Source: Mycolicibacterium helvum (GTDB lineage Bacteria; Actinomycetota; Actinomycetes; Mycobacteriales; Mycobacteriaceae). From it: 64,000 nt of DNA. The notes under the pieces were generated by a model. It saw nothing but the letters and a program-made list of their open reading frames with translations. It was not told the DNA's origin and ran no database searches. The position numbers and the translations under genes were made by a program. The stretch spans positions 4,526,001-4,590,000 of the forward strand of contig NZ_AP022596.1 in assembly GCF_010731895.1 (NCBI RefSeq), written 5' to 3'. This document shows positions 44,758 through 58,745 of the stretch, piece by piece (the first letter of the stretch is position 1; every line of letters begins with the position of its first letter).

Positions 44758-47700
44758 TACCTCAAGAGTCTGACGCTGAAGGGTTTCAAATCCTTCGCAT
44801 CGCCGACGACTCTGCGCTTCGAGCCGGGTATCACCTGCGTGGTCGGTCCCAACGGTTCTGGTAAGTCCAACGTCGTCGATGCGCTGGCCTGGGTGATGGG
44901 TGAACAGGGCGCCAAGACCCTGCGCGGCGGCAAGATGGAAGACGTCATCTTCGCCGGCACCTCGTCGCGGGCACCGCTCGGGCGCGCCGAGGTGACGCTG
45001 ACCATCGACAACTCCGACAACGCGCTGCCCATCGAATACTCCGAGGTGTCGATCACCCGGCGGATGTTCCGCGACGGCGCCGGCGAGTACGAGATCAACG
45101 GCAGCAGCTGCCGCCTGATGGACGTCCAGGAGCTGCTCAGCGATTCCGGCATCGGCCGCGAGATGCACGTCATCGTCGGTCAGGGCCGACTCTCGCAGAT
45201 CCTTGAGTCGCGGCCAGAAGACCGCCGCGCCTTCATCGAAGAGGCCGCCGGGGTGCTCAAGCACCGCAAGCGCAAGGAAAAGGCGGTCCGCAAGCTCGAC
45301 TCGATGGCGGCCAACCTGGCCCGGCTCACCGACCTGACCACCGAACTGCGCCGCCAGCTCAAGCCGCTGGGCCGCCAGGCCGAGATGGCGCGGCGGGCCC
45401 AGACCATCCAGGCCGACCTGCGTGACGCGCGGCTGCGGCTGGCCGCCGACGATCTGGTGGTCCGCCGCGCCGAGTTCGCCGGGGCCGACAACACCGAGAC
45501 CACGCTGCGACGCGAACACGACGAGGCCGCCACCCGCCTTGGGGTGGCCACCGAGGCACTGACCGCACACGAGGCCGCCGTGGCCACGCTGTCCGAGCGC
45601 ACCGACGCCGCCCAGCAGGCCTGGTTCCGGCTGTCCGCGCTGGCTGAGCGGGTCAGCGCCACGATCCGCATCGCCAGCGAGCGGGCGCAGTATCTGGACG
45701 CCGAACCCACCGCGAGCACTGGCCCGGACCCGGACGCCCTGGACGCCGAGGCCGAGGAGGTCGCCGCACGGGAGCAGGAGCTGCTGGCCGAACTGGCCGA
45801 AGCCCAGTCCCGGCTGGAGATCGCCCGGGCCGAACTCGGCGAGCGCGAGCGCGCGGCCACCGAGGCCGAACGAGCGCACATGGCGGCCGTGCGCGCCGAA
45901 GCCGACCGCCGCGAGGGGTTGGCCCGGTTGTCGGGGCAGGTGGATACGTTGCGTGCCCGAGTCGAGTCCATCGACGAGGGTGTGGCGCGGCTGACCAACG
46001 CGATCGAAGAGGCCGGCGCGCGTACCCAACACGCCAGGGCCGAGTTCGAGACCGTGCAGGGCCGAGTTGGCGAGCTCGATCAAGGCGAGGTCGGGCTCGA
46101 CGAGCAGCACGATCGCACGATCACCGCACTGCGTCTGGCCGACGAGCGAGTAGCCGAATTGCAGTCTGCCGAGCGTGCCGCCGAGCGGCAGGTGGCCTCG
46201 CTGCGGGCCCGTATCGACGCACTGTCGGTCGGGTTGGAACGCAAGGACGGCTCGGCGTGGTTGACCCAGAATCACAGCGGGGCAGGGCTTTTCGGCACCA
46301 TCGCCAAGCTGGTCAAAGTGCGGCCGGGTTATGAGGCGGCATTGGCGACGGTATTGGGAGCCGCCGCCGACGCCGTGGCTGCCGACGACTCCGCCGCCGC
46401 CAGTTCCGCGGTGCGCGCACTCAAGGAAGCCGACGGCGGCCGGGCCGCAATCGTGTTGGGGGACTGGCCGATAACGGCACGGCAACTCGGTTCGTTGCCC
46501 GACGGTGCGGCCTGGGCGCTGGATCTGATCGAAGCGCCGGGGCGGCTGCAGGGTGCAATGACCGCGATGCTGTCCGATGTCGCCGTCGTCGAGGATCTGG
46601 GTGCGGCCCTCGATCTGGTTGCCACGCGGCCAAGCCTTCGCGCGGTGACCCTCGAAGGTGATCTGGTCGGCGCCGGATGGGTCAGTGGCGGCTCCGACCG
46701 CAAGCCGAGCACTCTGGAGATCGCCAGCGAAATCGACAAGGCCATAACCGAACTCGCGGCCTCCGAGACGCAGGTTGCCGAGTTGTCGGCCGCACTGGCC
46801 GGCGCGCTCACTGAGCAGGGCAACCGTCAGGACGCCGCGGAAGAGGCCCTGGCTGCGCTCAACGAATCCGATGCCGCGATCTCGGCGATCTACGAGCAGC
46901 TCGGCCGGCTCGGGCAGGAAGCCCGAGCCGCCGAGGAAGAATGGCGCAGGCAGCTGGCCCAGCGCGGCGAGCTCGAGGCCAGCAGGCTGCAGACGGTCGA
47001 AGAGCTCACCGCGCTCGAGAACCGGCTGGCCGCAGCACAAGACGACCAGACCATCGTCGACGACGAGCCGCTGGACCGCCAGTACATGCAGGCGGCCGCC
47101 GAGGAGGCCCGCGCCGTCGAGGTGGAGGTGCGGCTGGCGGTACGCACCGCCGAGGAACGCGCGAATGCCGTTCGTGGGCGCGCAGATTCGCTGCGCCGCG
47201 CCGCGGCGGCCGAGCGGGAGGCGCGGATCCGCGCGCAGCGCGCCCGCGCCGCCCGCGAGCACGCCGCCGCGGTGGCGGCCGCGGTGGCCGAGTCCGGCCG
47301 CCGCGTCGCCGAGCAGCTGGCCGGTGTAGTGGCGGCGGCGTCCCGCCGCCGCGACGGTCTGGCCGCTGAACGTCAGGAACGGGCCACCGCGATGGCCGCC
47401 GCGCGCGAAGAAGTCAGCACACTGAACAGCCGCATCACCGCGCTGACCGACTCGCTGCACCGAGACGAGGTGGCCAAGGCACAGGCCGCCCTGCGCATCG
47501 AACAGCTCGAACAGATGGTGCTCGAGCAGTTCGGCATGTCCGCCGACGATCTGATCGCCGAGTACGGGCCTGATGTGTCGTTACCGCCGTCGGAACTGGA
47601 GATGGCCGAGTACGAGCAGGCCAAGGAGCGCGGCGAGCAGGTGACCGCGCCCGCACCGATGGTGTTCGACCGGCCGAGTCAGGAGCGCCGCGCCAAACGG

Positions 47701-48342
47701 GCCGAACGGGAACTGGCCGAGCTCGGCCGGGTGAATCCGCTTGCACTGGAGGAGTTTGCGGCGCTGGAGGAGCGCTACAACTTCCTGGCCACCCAGCTCG
47801 AGGACGTCAAGGCCGCGCGCAAAGACCTGCTCGACGTGATCGCCGACGTCGACACCCGGATCCTGCAGGTCTTCGCCGAGGCCTACGCCGATGTCGAGCG
47901 CGAGTTCGGTCAGGTCTTCTCGGCGTTGTTCCCCGGCGGTGAAGGCCGGCTGCTGCTGACTGACCCCAACGATCTGCTCACCACCGGCGTCGAGGTGGAG
48001 GCCCGCCCGCCGGGCAAGAAGGTCAAGCGGCTCTCGCTGCTTTCCGGCGGCGAGAAGTCGCTGACCGCGGTGGCGATGCTGGTGGCCATCTTCCGCGCTC
48101 GCCCGTCGCCGTTCTACGTCATGGACGAGGTCGAGGCCGCCCTCGACGACGTGAACCTGCGCCGGCTGATCGGGTTGTTCGAGCAGCTGCGGTCGCAGTC
48201 ACAGCTGATCGTCATCACCCACCAGAAGCCGACGATGGAGATCGCCGACGCGCTCTACGGCGTCACGATGCAGGGCGACGGCATCACCACGGTCATCTCG
48301 CAGCGGATGCGCGGCGAAGAGCTGGTGTCGGCCGGCAGCTAG
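44755..48342 (+). CDS. smc: Chromosome partition protein Smc
   Basis: The 1195-residue SMC ATPase that organises and segregates chromosomes with ScpAB. Walker [10 protein letters not shown] is at residues 32-40; two long coiled coils (about 165-495 and 680-1015) flank a hinge near residues 500-670 ([17 protein letters not shown]...); the C-terminal half has the signature [13 protein letters not shown] and Walker [13 protein letters not shown]. The coiled coil is alanine/arginine rich, so antisense frames stay open; these are not genes. Convergent with the isopentenyl isomerase, 12 bases apart. Confidence 0.98.
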   Translation: MYLKSLTLKGFKSFASPTTLRFEPGITCVVGPNGSGKSNVVDALAWVMGEQGAKTLRGGKMEDVIFAGTSSRAPLGRAEVTLTIDNSDNALPIEYSEVSITRRMFRDGAGEYEINGSSCRLMDVQELLSDSGIGREMHVIVGQGRLSQILESRPEDRRAFIEEAAGVLKHRKRKEKAVRKLDSMAANLARLTDLTTELRRQLKPLGRQAEMARRAQTIQADLRDARLRLAADDLVVRRAEFAGADNTETTLRREHDEAATRLGVATEALTAHEAAVATLSERTDAAQQAWFRLSALAERVSATIRIASERAQYLDAEPTASTGPDPDALDAEAEEVAAREQELLAELAEAQSRLEIARAELGERERAATEAERAHMAAVRAEADRREGLARLSGQVDTLRARVESIDEGVARLTNAIEEAGARTQHARAEFETVQGRVGELDQGEVGLDEQHDRTITALRLADERVAELQSAERAAERQVASLRARIDALSVGLERKDGSAWLTQNHSGAGLFGTIAKLVKVRPGYEAALATVLGAAADAVAADDSAAASSAVRALKEADGGRAAIVLGDWPITARQLGSLPDGAAWALDLIEAPGRLQGAMTAMLSDVAVVEDLGAALDLVATRPSLRAVTLEGDLVGAGWVSGGSDRKPSTLEIASEIDKAITELAASETQVAELSAALAGALTEQGNRQDAAEEALAALNESDAAISAIYEQLGRLGQEARAAEEEWRRQLAQRGELEASRLQTVEELTALENRLAAAQDDQTIVDDEPLDRQYMQAAAEEARAVEVEVRLAVRTAEERANAVRGRADSLRRAAAAEREARIRAQRARAAREHAAAVAAAVAESGRRVAEQLAGVVAAASRRRDGLAAERQERATAMAAAREEVSTLNSRITALTDSLHRDEVAKAQAALRIEQLEQMVLEQFGMSADDLIAEYGPDVSLPPSELEMAEYEQAKERGEQVTAPAPMVFDRPSQERRAKRAERELAELGRVNPLALEEFAALEERYNFLATQLEDVKAARKDLLDVIADVDTRILQVFAEAYADVEREFGQVFSALFPGGEGRLLLTDPNDLLTTGVEVEARPPGKKVKRLSLLSGGEKSLTAVAMLVAIFRARPSPFYVMDEVEAALDDVNLRRLIGLFEQLRSQSQLIVITHQKPTMEIADALYGVTMQGDGITTVISQRMRGEELVSAGS

Positions 48343-48354
48343 CCGTCGAGATAT

Positions 48355-49383
48355 TCAGCTGACCGTGGGCGGGCCAAGCGCGCGCAGTGCGGCCAGGTCG
48401 GCCACCCCGCAGCCGTGCAGGCAGATCCGCAGCTCCTCGATGAAAGCGTGCAGCGTGTCCAGTGCCGCCGCGGGCGACTCGATGGCGGGGGCCAGTAGCG
48501 GACGGGCCAGGGCCACCACGTCGGCGCCCATCATCAGAGCCTTGGCGGCGTCCAGCCCGGTGCGGATGCCACCCGAGGCCACCAGCGGCATACCCGGCAG
48601 CGTCGCACGCACCTCGGCAAGCGCATGCGCGGTCGGGATCCCCCATTCGGCGATCGCCGGATCGCGGACCTCTCCGTAGCGCACCAGCTGCTCCACGCGC
48701 GCCCACGATGTCCCACCCGCGCCGGCGACGTCGACCGCGGCGATCGGCATGTCGCGCAGTCGCTCGGCGGCCGCGGCACCGATGCCGTGGCCGACCTCCT
48801 TGACCAGGACCGGGTAGGGCAGGTTCTCCGCCAGTTGGCGCAATCGCGCCAGCGAGCCGCTGAAGTCGGTGTCGCCGTTGTCCTGCATCGCCTCCTGCAG
48901 GGGGTTGGTGTGCACCGCCAGCGCGTCCGCACCGATCCGATCGAGTGCGGCAGCCAGTTTGGGCACCAGAGCGTCGGTGAGCTGCGCCAGTCCGATATTG
49001 CCGATCAGCAAGACGTCAGGTGCCAGCTCGCGGACCTCGAAGCTGGCCGCGGCGGCGCCGTCGTCGTCGTCGAGCATGATGCGCTGCGAGCCGAGCATCA
49101 TGCCGATCCCGAGCTTCTGGGCGGCCTCGGCCAAATTGCGGTTGATCGTGCGGGATAGCTCGGCACCGCCGGTCATTGCCCCGATCAGAACGGGCGCGCG
49201 CAGCGGGCTACCCAGGAACATGGTGCTTACGTCGACAGCGGTCAGGCTGGTCTGGGTCAGGGCGTTGTACGGCAGCCGGTAGCGCTCGAAGCCGGTGGTC
49301 ACCGTTTCGTAGGAGACGGGCCCGCGCAGGCAAGCGTCGATGTGGCGCAGCTTGCGGGTAGCCATACCAGCGGTCTGATCCAT
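48355..49383 (-). CDS. fni: Type 2 isopentenyl-diphosphate delta-isomerase
   Basis: FMN- and NADPH-dependent isomerase of IPP and DMAPP, 342 residues. The chain begins R-K-(L)RHIDACL, has [14 protein letters not shown], the histidine-asparagine segment [12 protein letters not shown] with the [10 protein letters not shown] loop, the lysine [21 protein letters not shown], and the FMN phosphate loop [19 protein letters not shown]. The ATG is preferred over a GTG two codons earlier. It stands on the opposite strand between smc and ftsY, genes that are neighbours in tuberculosis. Confidence 0.95.
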   Translation of the reverse strand: MDQTAGMATRKLRHIDACLRGPVSYETVTTGFERYRLPYNALTQTSLTAVDVSTMFLGSPLRAPVLIGAMTGGAELSRTINRNLAEAAQKLGIGMMLGSQRIMLDDDDGAAAASFEVRELAPDVLLIGNIGLAQLTDALVPKLAAALDRIGADALAVHTNPLQEAMQDNGDTDFSGSLARLRQLAENLPYPVLVKEVGHGIGAAAAERLRDMPIAAVDVAGAGGTSWARVEQLVRYGEVRDPAIAEWGIPTAHALAEVRATLPGMPLVASGGIRTGLDAAKALMMGADVVALARPLLAPAIESPAAALDTLHAFIEELRICLHGCGVADLAALRALGPPTVS

Positions 49384-49449
49384 CGTCACCAGATACCCCG
49401 ATGTCCAGGGGAGGCGCAGGCCCGCTCCGCGCCCTGAAACAATGGCACG

Positions 49450-50790
<1,341 letters not shown>

Positions 50791-50827
50791 CCCGCAAACC
50801 CCTTCTCAGCAGGGCGAATTGCGGGAT

Positions 50828-50875
50828 GTAACACCCGCGAAACGAAGACTGCCAATCCGTTCACACATGCGAAAC
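50828..50875 (+). promoter_or_regulatory. Probable GlnR binding sites upstream of amt
   Basis: GTAAC-acccgc-GAAAC fits the actinobacterial GlnR box exactly (GTnAC, six bases, GAAAC), and TTCAC-acatgc-GAAAC lies 32 bases further along. Both are 93-140 bases before the amt start. Nitrogen-limitation activation of amt-glnB-glnD by GlnR is established in mycobacteria; occupancy here is inferred. Confidence 0.75.
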
Positions 50876-50967
50876 ACCTAGGCGTCGTAGCTGAAACAAC
50901 CACTGCGCATTGTCTTGGCCTAGGTCAACGGTGCCTAACCGTGGCATGGGTGAAGGAGAAACTGCGA

Positions 50968-52694
<1,727 letters not shown>

Positions 52695-52769
52695 CGCATC
52701 CGATGTGACGTCTTTTTGCGGCCACACCGAATAAGCGTTAGTTCGAGCGTCGGCCGTGGGAGGACTGAG

Positions 52770-55253
52770 ATGACAAAGCAATCAAGAGATTCCGCCGCCG
52801 GCGCTTCCCGATGGGAGGCACCGGCGGCGGGCTCGTCGAAGCCCGCCAAGGATCTGGCCAGAGCCTGCCAGCAGCTTCTGGAAGGCGGTCAGCGCCAACT
52901 CGATTCGGCCGCCCTGCGGGACGCCCTGCTGGATCTGCACGAATTCTGGCTGTCCACCAAGGCCACCGAGATCGGGATCACGCCCACCAGCGGATTCGCC
53001 ATCGTCGCCACCGGCGGGCTTGGGCGCCGCGAATTTGTGCCCTACTCCGATCTCGACCTCATGCTGCTGCACGACAATATGCCCGCAGACATCGTCACCC
53101 AGGTGGCCGAGCTCCTGTGGTATCCGTTGTGGGACGCCAATATTCGTCTCGATCACAGTGTCCGTACGGTGCCTGAGGCGCTCACCGTGGCCAGCGAGGA
53201 TATCTCGGCAGGGTTGGCGATGCTCGAAGTGCGGCATATCGCCGGTGACTCGGAGCTGTCCCAACTGCTGATCGGTGGCGCCCGACGCCAGTGGCGCACC
53301 GGAATTGCCTCCCGGTTCGACGAACTCGTCGAACACACCCAGGCGCGCTGGGAACGTAGTGGGCAGATCGCGCACCGGGCCGAACCCGACCTGAAGTGCG
53401 GTCGTGGTGGGCTGCGCGACGTCCAACTACTCAACGCCCTGGCCATCGCCCAGTTGGCCGATGTGTACCCGAGTCACTCGCTGGCCTCGCCGACCGGATC
53501 GCTGGGCGAGGCACATCTGGCGCTGCTGAATGTGCGCACCGAATTGCATCGGTCCTCCAAGCGTGGCCGCGATCAGCTGCTGGCCCAGTTCGCCGACGAG
53601 ATCGGCGCGGCGCTGCGCATCGGTGACCGTTTCGATCTGGCCCGGGTGCTCTCTGACGGTGCGCGCACCATCAGCTACTACGTCGACGCTGGCCTGCGCA
53701 CGGCGGCCAATGCCCTTCCCAAGCGCGGTCTTTCGGTGCTGCGCCGCCCGACTCGCCGCCCGCTCGACGAAGGTGTGGTGGAGTTCGCCGGTGAGGTGAT
53801 ACTGGCCCGCGATGCCCGCCCGGAGCGAGACCCCGGCCTGATCCTGCGGGTGGCCGCCGCCTCGGCGACTACCGGGTTGCCGATCTCGGGTTCGACGTTG
53901 AGCCGGCTGGCGGCTTCGGCTCCTGAGCTGCGTACGCCGTGGCCCAGGGACGCTCTCAAGGACCTGTTGGTGCTGCTGGCGGCCGGCCCGACGACGGTGG
54001 CCACCGTCGAGGCGCTGGACCGAACCGGATTGTGGGGCCGACTCTTCCCTGAGTGGGGAGCCGTGCGGGACCTTCCGCCGCGCGACGTTGTCCACATCTG
54101 GACCGTCGATCGGCATCTTGTCGAGACTGTCTCGCGGGCAAGCGCCTTCACCACCCGCGTGTCGCGTCCTGACCTGCTGGTGCTCGGCGCTCTGCTGCAC
54201 GACATCGGCAAGGGTCGCGGCGGAGACCACAGCGTGATCGGTGCAGATCTAGCCGTGCAGGTTGGCACCCGGCTGGGGTTGTGGCCGTCGGACATCGACC
54301 TGCTCTCGGCGATCGTGCGCTATCACCTGCTGCTGCCCGACACCGCGACCCGTCGCGATCTGCAGGATCCACAGACCATCGCCCGTGTCATGGACGCACT
54401 CGGTGGTGATCCGGTGCTGCTCGAATTGCTGGATGCCCTGGCCGAGGCGGATTCGTTGGCCACCGGGCCAGGAGTGTGGGGTGACTGGAAGGCTTCGCTG
54501 ATCGGCGACCTGGTTCGGCGTTGCCGGCTGGTCTTGGCCGGCGAGGCTCTACCGCAGGCGGATCCGATTGATCCGCATCATCTCCTCCTCGCCGCCGATC
54601 ACGGGGTGCATGTCGAGATGACGCCGGGAGAGAGCGCTCACACCTACAACGTGGCGATCATCGCACCGGACCGGCGCGGCCTGCTCTCCAAAGCGGCCGG
54701 CGTGCTCGCGCTCAATTCGCTGCGGGTGTATTCGGCATCGGTCAACAGTGCCGGTGGGTCGGCGATCAATACCTTCGTGGTGTCACCGCATTTCGGTGCG
54801 CCACCCGCTGCCGAGCTCCTAAGACAGCAGTTCATCCTGGCCCTGGACGGCGAGCTCGACGTTATTTCCGCGCTCGAGAAGCGCGACCGGGAGGCTACGC
54901 AACACGGCACCGGCCGGGTGGGGGAGCACAAGCCGGCTGTGCCGATCAATGCGGTACCGGCGCCGCCGCGGATTCTGTGGCACGACGGCAGCGGCGAGGG
55001 TCAGCTGATCGTCGAGATCCGCACCACCGACCGCGCTGGGCTACTCGCGTTGCTCACCCGCGTGTTCGAACGTGCCGCCGCAGACATCGCGTGGGCCAAG
55101 ATCACCACCCTGGGTTCGTCGGTCGTCGATGCGTTCGGTATCTCGGTGCAGGCGCTGGATTCCGTCGACGACGTCCGCAAGCAGCTCGAACGTGAGCTTT
55201 ACGCGGTGCTCCCGACACCCCCGCCGGCCCAACCGATCGTGGAGGCGAGCTAG
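52770..55253 (+). CDS. glnD: PII uridylyl/adenylyltransferase GlnD
   Basis: Bifunctional modifier of PII, 827 residues. The nucleotidyltransferase site is [19 protein letters not shown] (residues about 82-100), the hydrolase HD domain shows [13 protein letters not shown], and two ACT domains lie at the C-terminus ([38 protein letters not shown]) for glutamine sensing. GGGAGG precedes the ATG. Its TAG stop overlaps, within CTAG, the stop of the convergent protease gene. Confidence 0.95.
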   Translation: MTKQSRDSAAGASRWEAPAAGSSKPAKDLARACQQLLEGGQRQLDSAALRDALLDLHEFWLSTKATEIGITPTSGFAIVATGGLGRREFVPYSDLDLMLLHDNMPADIVTQVAELLWYPLWDANIRLDHSVRTVPEALTVASEDISAGLAMLEVRHIAGDSELSQLLIGGARRQWRTGIASRFDELVEHTQARWERSGQIAHRAEPDLKCGRGGLRDVQLLNALAIAQLADVYPSHSLASPTGSLGEAHLALLNVRTELHRSSKRGRDQLLAQFADEIGAALRIGDRFDLARVLSDGARTISYYVDAGLRTAANALPKRGLSVLRRPTRRPLDEGVVEFAGEVILARDARPERDPGLILRVAAASATTGLPISGSTLSRLAASAPELRTPWPRDALKDLLVLLAAGPTTVATVEALDRTGLWGRLFPEWGAVRDLPPRDVVHIWTVDRHLVETVSRASAFTTRVSRPDLLVLGALLHDIGKGRGGDHSVIGADLAVQVGTRLGLWPSDIDLLSAIVRYHLLLPDTATRRDLQDPQTIARVMDALGGDPVLLELLDALAEADSLATGPGVWGDWKASLIGDLVRRCRLVLAGEALPQADPIDPHHLLLAADHGVHVEMTPGESAHTYNVAIIAPDRRGLLSKAAGVLALNSLRVYSASVNSAGGSAINTFVVSPHFGAPPAAELLRQQFILALDGELDVISALEKRDREATQHGTGRVGEHKPAVPINAVPAPPRILWHDGSGEGQLIVEIRTTDRAGLLALLTRVFERAAADIAWAKITTLGSSVVDAFGISVQALDSVDDVRKQLERELYAVLPTPPPAQPIVEAS

Positions 55254-57037
55254 CGGCTGCTCTGCGGGATCAATCCGAGCGTGCCGTTACCTGCTGTGGT
55301 GCCAAGGTAATACACGACGTCGTAGGCGTAGAACAGTGAGATGCCGGTGTTCAAGTAGTACAAGGCGGTGGTGTCGACGACCTCGTCCGCGGTCGGGTCC
55401 TGCACCTTCACATCGCCGGCGTTCAGTTTGTCGGTGGTGACGAATTGGAAGTAGCGAACCGGGGTCTGGCCCGTCGTGGTGCCGTTGAGCCAGAACAACA
55501 TATCGGTTTTGAGCTTGCCCTTGGTGTCGGTGGAGTCATCCCAGTTGACGATCGAGTCGTACTTGTCCGGGTGGGGGCTCAAGTTGGTGTTGTGCAGGGT
55601 GGTGTTCGCGCCGGTGTCGGGGGTGATCCCCACATTCGGGTCGTTGATGATCAACGTGCCGTTCCGGTCGATGATGTTGATCGCCGCGTTGAACAGCTGC
55701 AGCGCGTAGAACTGCAGGTGGCTGTTGTTGAAGGTGCTGCCGCCCGCCTTCTCGTCGCGATTCATGGGGAAGTACATGCCCTGCGAGTTCGCAATGTTGT
55801 TGTTGGTCAACCCGATTTGCATCCACGCCTCGCCGGTATCGGGATCCACGTGCACGAGGTAGCCGGGTTTGACGCCCCAGCCGAACGTAAGTTGGGCGAT
55901 CACCTGGTCGATCCCGTTGGCTTGGAATGTCGGGGCCATCCCGAAGTCGCCGTAGAACGCGTTGTCGATGGGCGCGGGCGAACTTGGTGTGGGAAGACCG
56001 TTCGGTGTCCACAACACGTCGCCGGTCTTGCTGTCGGTGATCGAATTCATTTGGCCGACCACGACTTGGCCACTGGTGACCAACGGTGTGGAGCTCCCGA
56101 TCGAATACAGCGAGACCGTGCCCGTCGCGGCGTAGCCGGTGTAGTCCAGGCCGCTGTCGAACTTGTCCTGAACCTGTTGGGTGGACGTGGAGATGTTGGC
56201 GCCCCACCACGGGGAGACCGAGGGGTCATCGGAGGCATAGGCCGCATAGAAGCCACCCGCGCCGGTATCGAACTCGAACAGCTGGGGCGGCGCACCGTAG
56301 CCGAGTGAGACGTAGATGCCGAGCTTCTGGGTTCCGCTGTTATCGATGGTCTGGAAGTACAGCGGCACCTTGATCGGCGAGGTGATCACTCCGACACTTG
56401 CCGGGAACAAGGTGCGACGGACCAAGTACAACGTGCCCTGCAAAAACTCGGTGACCGGGTTGGAGGGCAGATCGGAGAGCCGGTTGGCGGCACTGGCGAG
56501 GAACTGCTGCAGCTCGTTGGAGATCGACTGGAGGGCCTGACTCCCACCGATGCGCTCCGCGCTCGCTGTCAGCGGCCCGGTGTCGGTCGCGGTCGGAGGG
56601 ACCGCGGACGCGACCGGAGTCGCCGCCACCCGGCCAGTCGCGGCGCGGGAATTGCCGGCTGCCGCAGATTTCGCCCTCGCTCCGCTGACCTGCGCGGCCG
56701 GGGACGAGGTTTTGGTTGCGGTAGCCCCGTTCGAAGCGCCGTGTCGTCCGGTACCGGCCGTACCGGCATATCGGTCCACCGACGTGGTGTTCCGGGCACT
56801 GGAGTTGGCGACCGGCGCACTGTGTGAAGAACTCGGCGCGGCCGAGCCGGCGCTCACATCGGCGGTTGCGACACCGGGCGCTGCCAGCAGCGCCATACCG
56901 ATTCCGGTGGCGACCGTTCCCAGCTGAAGCCACCGAACGACCGGCAACGGCCGATCTTTGCCGCGGTTGGCGGCGGACCCGTTTCTGCGCCCGGAATGAC
57001 CCACCCCGACCTCCAAGCCCGACCCTTGGGAGCGCAT
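55250..57037 (-). CDS. Secreted PecA-like aspartic protease without PE domain
   Basis: A 595-residue exported protein. Residues about 33-59 form a long-N-region signal peptide ([21 protein letters not shown], cleavage after ATA). A Ser/Ala/Thr-rich linker runs to residue 165. The rest is a pepsin-like protease fold with two catalytic Asp-Thr-Gly motifs, D257 in FEFDTGAGG and D474 in TPDTGANTT, spaced as in the PecA (PE_PGRS35) family that processes PE proteins on the mycobacterial surface. Unlike PecA itself it has no N-terminal PE domain and uses a Sec/Tat-type signal. In tuberculosis another gene (Rv2917) lies between glnD and ffh, so this is a variable slot. Confidence 0.82.
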   Translation of the reverse strand: MRSQGSGLEVGVGHSGRRNGSAANRGKDRPLPVVRWLQLGTVATGIGMALLAAPGVATADVSAGSAAPSSSHSAPVANSSARNTTSVDRYAGTAGTGRHGASNGATATKTSSPAAQVSGARAKSAAAGNSRAATGRVAATPVASAVPPTATDTGPLTASAERIGGSQALQSISNELQQFLASAANRLSDLPSNPVTEFLQGTLYLVRRTLFPASVGVITSPIKVPLYFQTIDNSGTQKLGIYVSLGYGAPPQLFEFDTGAGGFYAAYASDDPSVSPWWGANISTSTQQVQDKFDSGLDYTGYAATGTVSLYSIGSSTPLVTSGQVVVGQMNSITDSKTGDVLWTPNGLPTPSSPAPIDNAFYGDFGMAPTFQANGIDQVIAQLTFGWGVKPGYLVHVDPDTGEAWMQIGLTNNNIANSQGMYFPMNRDEKAGGSTFNNSHLQFYALQLFNAAINIIDRNGTLIINDPNVGITPDTGANTTLHNTNLSPHPDKYDSIVNWDDSTDTKGKLKTDMLFWLNGTTTGQTPVRYFQFVTTDKLNAGDVKVQDPTADEVVDTTALYYLNTGISLFYAYDVVYYLGTTAGNGTLGLIPQSSR

Positions 57038-57166
57038 GTGCTACGCCTGGGAGAAGGGATACCACACGGCCGAGTCTGGGGCGGGATTATCGGGGCGGTG
57101 CGCGCAAACGGGATCAGCGCGGTAGGCGTGACCGTGGTGGCAATCTCGCCGCAGAGCTGCGCCAGA

Positions 57167-57181
57167 TAGGCTTGCCTCGTG
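57167..57181 (+). promoter_or_regulatory. ffh -10 box, probable leaderless start
   Basis: TAGGCT lies 6 bases before the GTG of ffh, in the 141-base space divergent from the protease gene; no ribosome site is seen. Confidence 0.5.
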
Positions 57182-58744
57182 TTTGAATCCCTGTCCGACC
57201 GGTTGACCGGAGCGCTGACCGGCCTGCGTGGCAAAGGACGGCTCACCGACGCCGACATCGATGCCACCACACGCGAGATCCGGCTGGCGCTGCTCGAGGC
57301 CGACGTCTCGCTGCCGGTCGTGCGTAACTTCGTCAACCGCATCAAGGAGCGGGCGCGCGGCGCCGAGGTTTCCGGTGCGCTCAACCCTGCCCAGCAGGTC
57401 GTCAAGATCGTCAACGAGGAGCTCGTTGGCATCCTCGGCGGAGAGACGCGTCAGCTGGCATTCGCCAAAAACCCGCCGACGGTGATCATGCTGGCCGGCC
57501 TCCAGGGCGCCGGTAAGACCACACTCGCCGGCAAGCTCGCCAAATGGCTCAAGGGCCAGGGGCACACCCCGTTGCTGGTGGCCTGCGATCTGCAGCGTCC
57601 CGGTGCGGTCAATCAGCTCAAGATCGTCGGCGAACGGGCCGGCGTCAATGTCTTCGCGCCGCACCCGGGCACCGCACCCGATGCCGGTGACACCGCGGAT
57701 GCCGGCCCCGGTGACCCGGTCGCCGTCGCGGCTGCCGGCCTGGCCGAAGCGCAGACCAAGCATTTCGACGTCGTCATCGTTGACACCGCCGGCCGCCTCG
57801 GTATCGACGAGGTGCTGATGGCCCAGGCCGCGGCGATCCGCGACGCCGTGCACCCCGACGAAACCCTGTTCGTCCTCGACGCGATGATCGGCCAGGACGC
57901 GGTGGCCACCGCCGAGGCCTTCGGCGCCGGCGTCGGATTCACCGGTGTGGTGCTGACCAAGCTCGACGGCGACGCCCGCGGTGGTGCGGCGCTGTCGGTC
58001 CGCGAAGTCACCGGCGTGCCGATCTTGTTCGCGTCGACCGGTGAGAAGCTCGAGGACTTCGACGTCTTCCACCCCGACCGGATGGCCAGCCGCATCCTCG
58101 GCATGGGCGACGTGCTGAGCCTGATCGAGCAGGCCGAGCAGGTCTTCGATCAGGAGAAGGCCGAGGAAGCCGCGGCCAAGATCGGCTCGGGCGAGCTGAC
58201 GCTGGAGGACTTCCTCGAGCAGATGCTGATGATTCGCAAGATGGGTCCGATCGGCAACCTGCTGGGCATGCTGCCCGGTGCGGGCCAGATGAAAGACGCG
58301 CTGGCCACCGTCGACGACAAGCAGCTCGACCGATTGCAGGCGATCATCCGTGGCATGACGCCGCAGGAGCGCGCCGACCCCAAGATCATCAACGCCTCGC
58401 GGCGGCTGCGTATCGCGAATGGTTCCGGTGTCACGGTGTCGGAAGTCAATCAGCTCGTCGACCGCTTCTTCGAAGCGCGCAAGATGATGTCGCAGATGGC
58501 CGGTGCGATGGGCATGCCGTTCGGGCGACGCTCGTCGAAGAAGAACGCCAAGAATTCCAAGAACAACAAGAAGGGCAAGAAGAGCGGGCGGGGGCCGACG
58601 CCCCCGAAGCGCAATCCGCTGCTGGCCGGTGGCCTGCCCGGTGGTTTCCCCGACCTGTCGCAGATGCCGGAGGGGCTCAACGAGCTGCCACCGGGACTGG
58701 CCGACTTCGATCTGTCCAAGCTGAAGTTCCCGGGTCAGAAGTAG
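57179..58744 (+). CDS. ffh: Signal recognition particle protein Ffh
   Basis: SRP54 GTPase of 521 residues that binds signal peptides and 4.5S RNA. N domain (FESLSDRLTGALTGLRG), G domain with GLQGAGKTTLAGKLA, DTAGRLGIDEVL and TKLDGDARGG, and the methionine-rich M domain (EQMLMIRKMGPIGNLLGMLPG; AGAMGMPFG). The C-terminus carries a Lys/Asn tract and a Pro/Gly-rich tail, usual for mycobacteria. The amidohydrolase follows after one base. Confidence 0.97.
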   Translation: MFESLSDRLTGALTGLRGKGRLTDADIDATTREIRLALLEADVSLPVVRNFVNRIKERARGAEVSGALNPAQQVVKIVNEELVGILGGETRQLAFAKNPPTVIMLAGLQGAGKTTLAGKLAKWLKGQGHTPLLVACDLQRPGAVNQLKIVGERAGVNVFAPHPGTAPDAGDTADAGPGDPVAVAAAGLAEAQTKHFDVVIVDTAGRLGIDEVLMAQAAAIRDAVHPDETLFVLDAMIGQDAVATAEAFGAGVGFTGVVLTKLDGDARGGAALSVREVTGVPILFASTGEKLEDFDVFHPDRMASRILGMGDVLSLIEQAEQVFDQEKAEEAAAKIGSGELTLEDFLEQMLMIRKMGPIGNLLGMLPGAGQMKDALATVDDKQLDRLQAIIRGMTPQERADPKIINASRRLRIANGSGVTVSEVNQLVDRFFEARKMMSQMAGAMGMPFGRRSSKKNAKNSKNNKKGKKSGRGPTPPKRNPLLAGGLPGGFPDLSQMPEGLNELPPGLADFDLSKLKFPGQK

Positions 58745-58745
58745 C

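Noticed and set aside
44719..47460. 913-codon open frame antisense to smc
   Set aside because: Arg/Gly/Leu/Gln-rich composition from the reverse of a GC-rich coiled coil; no domain, and smc on the other strand is certain.
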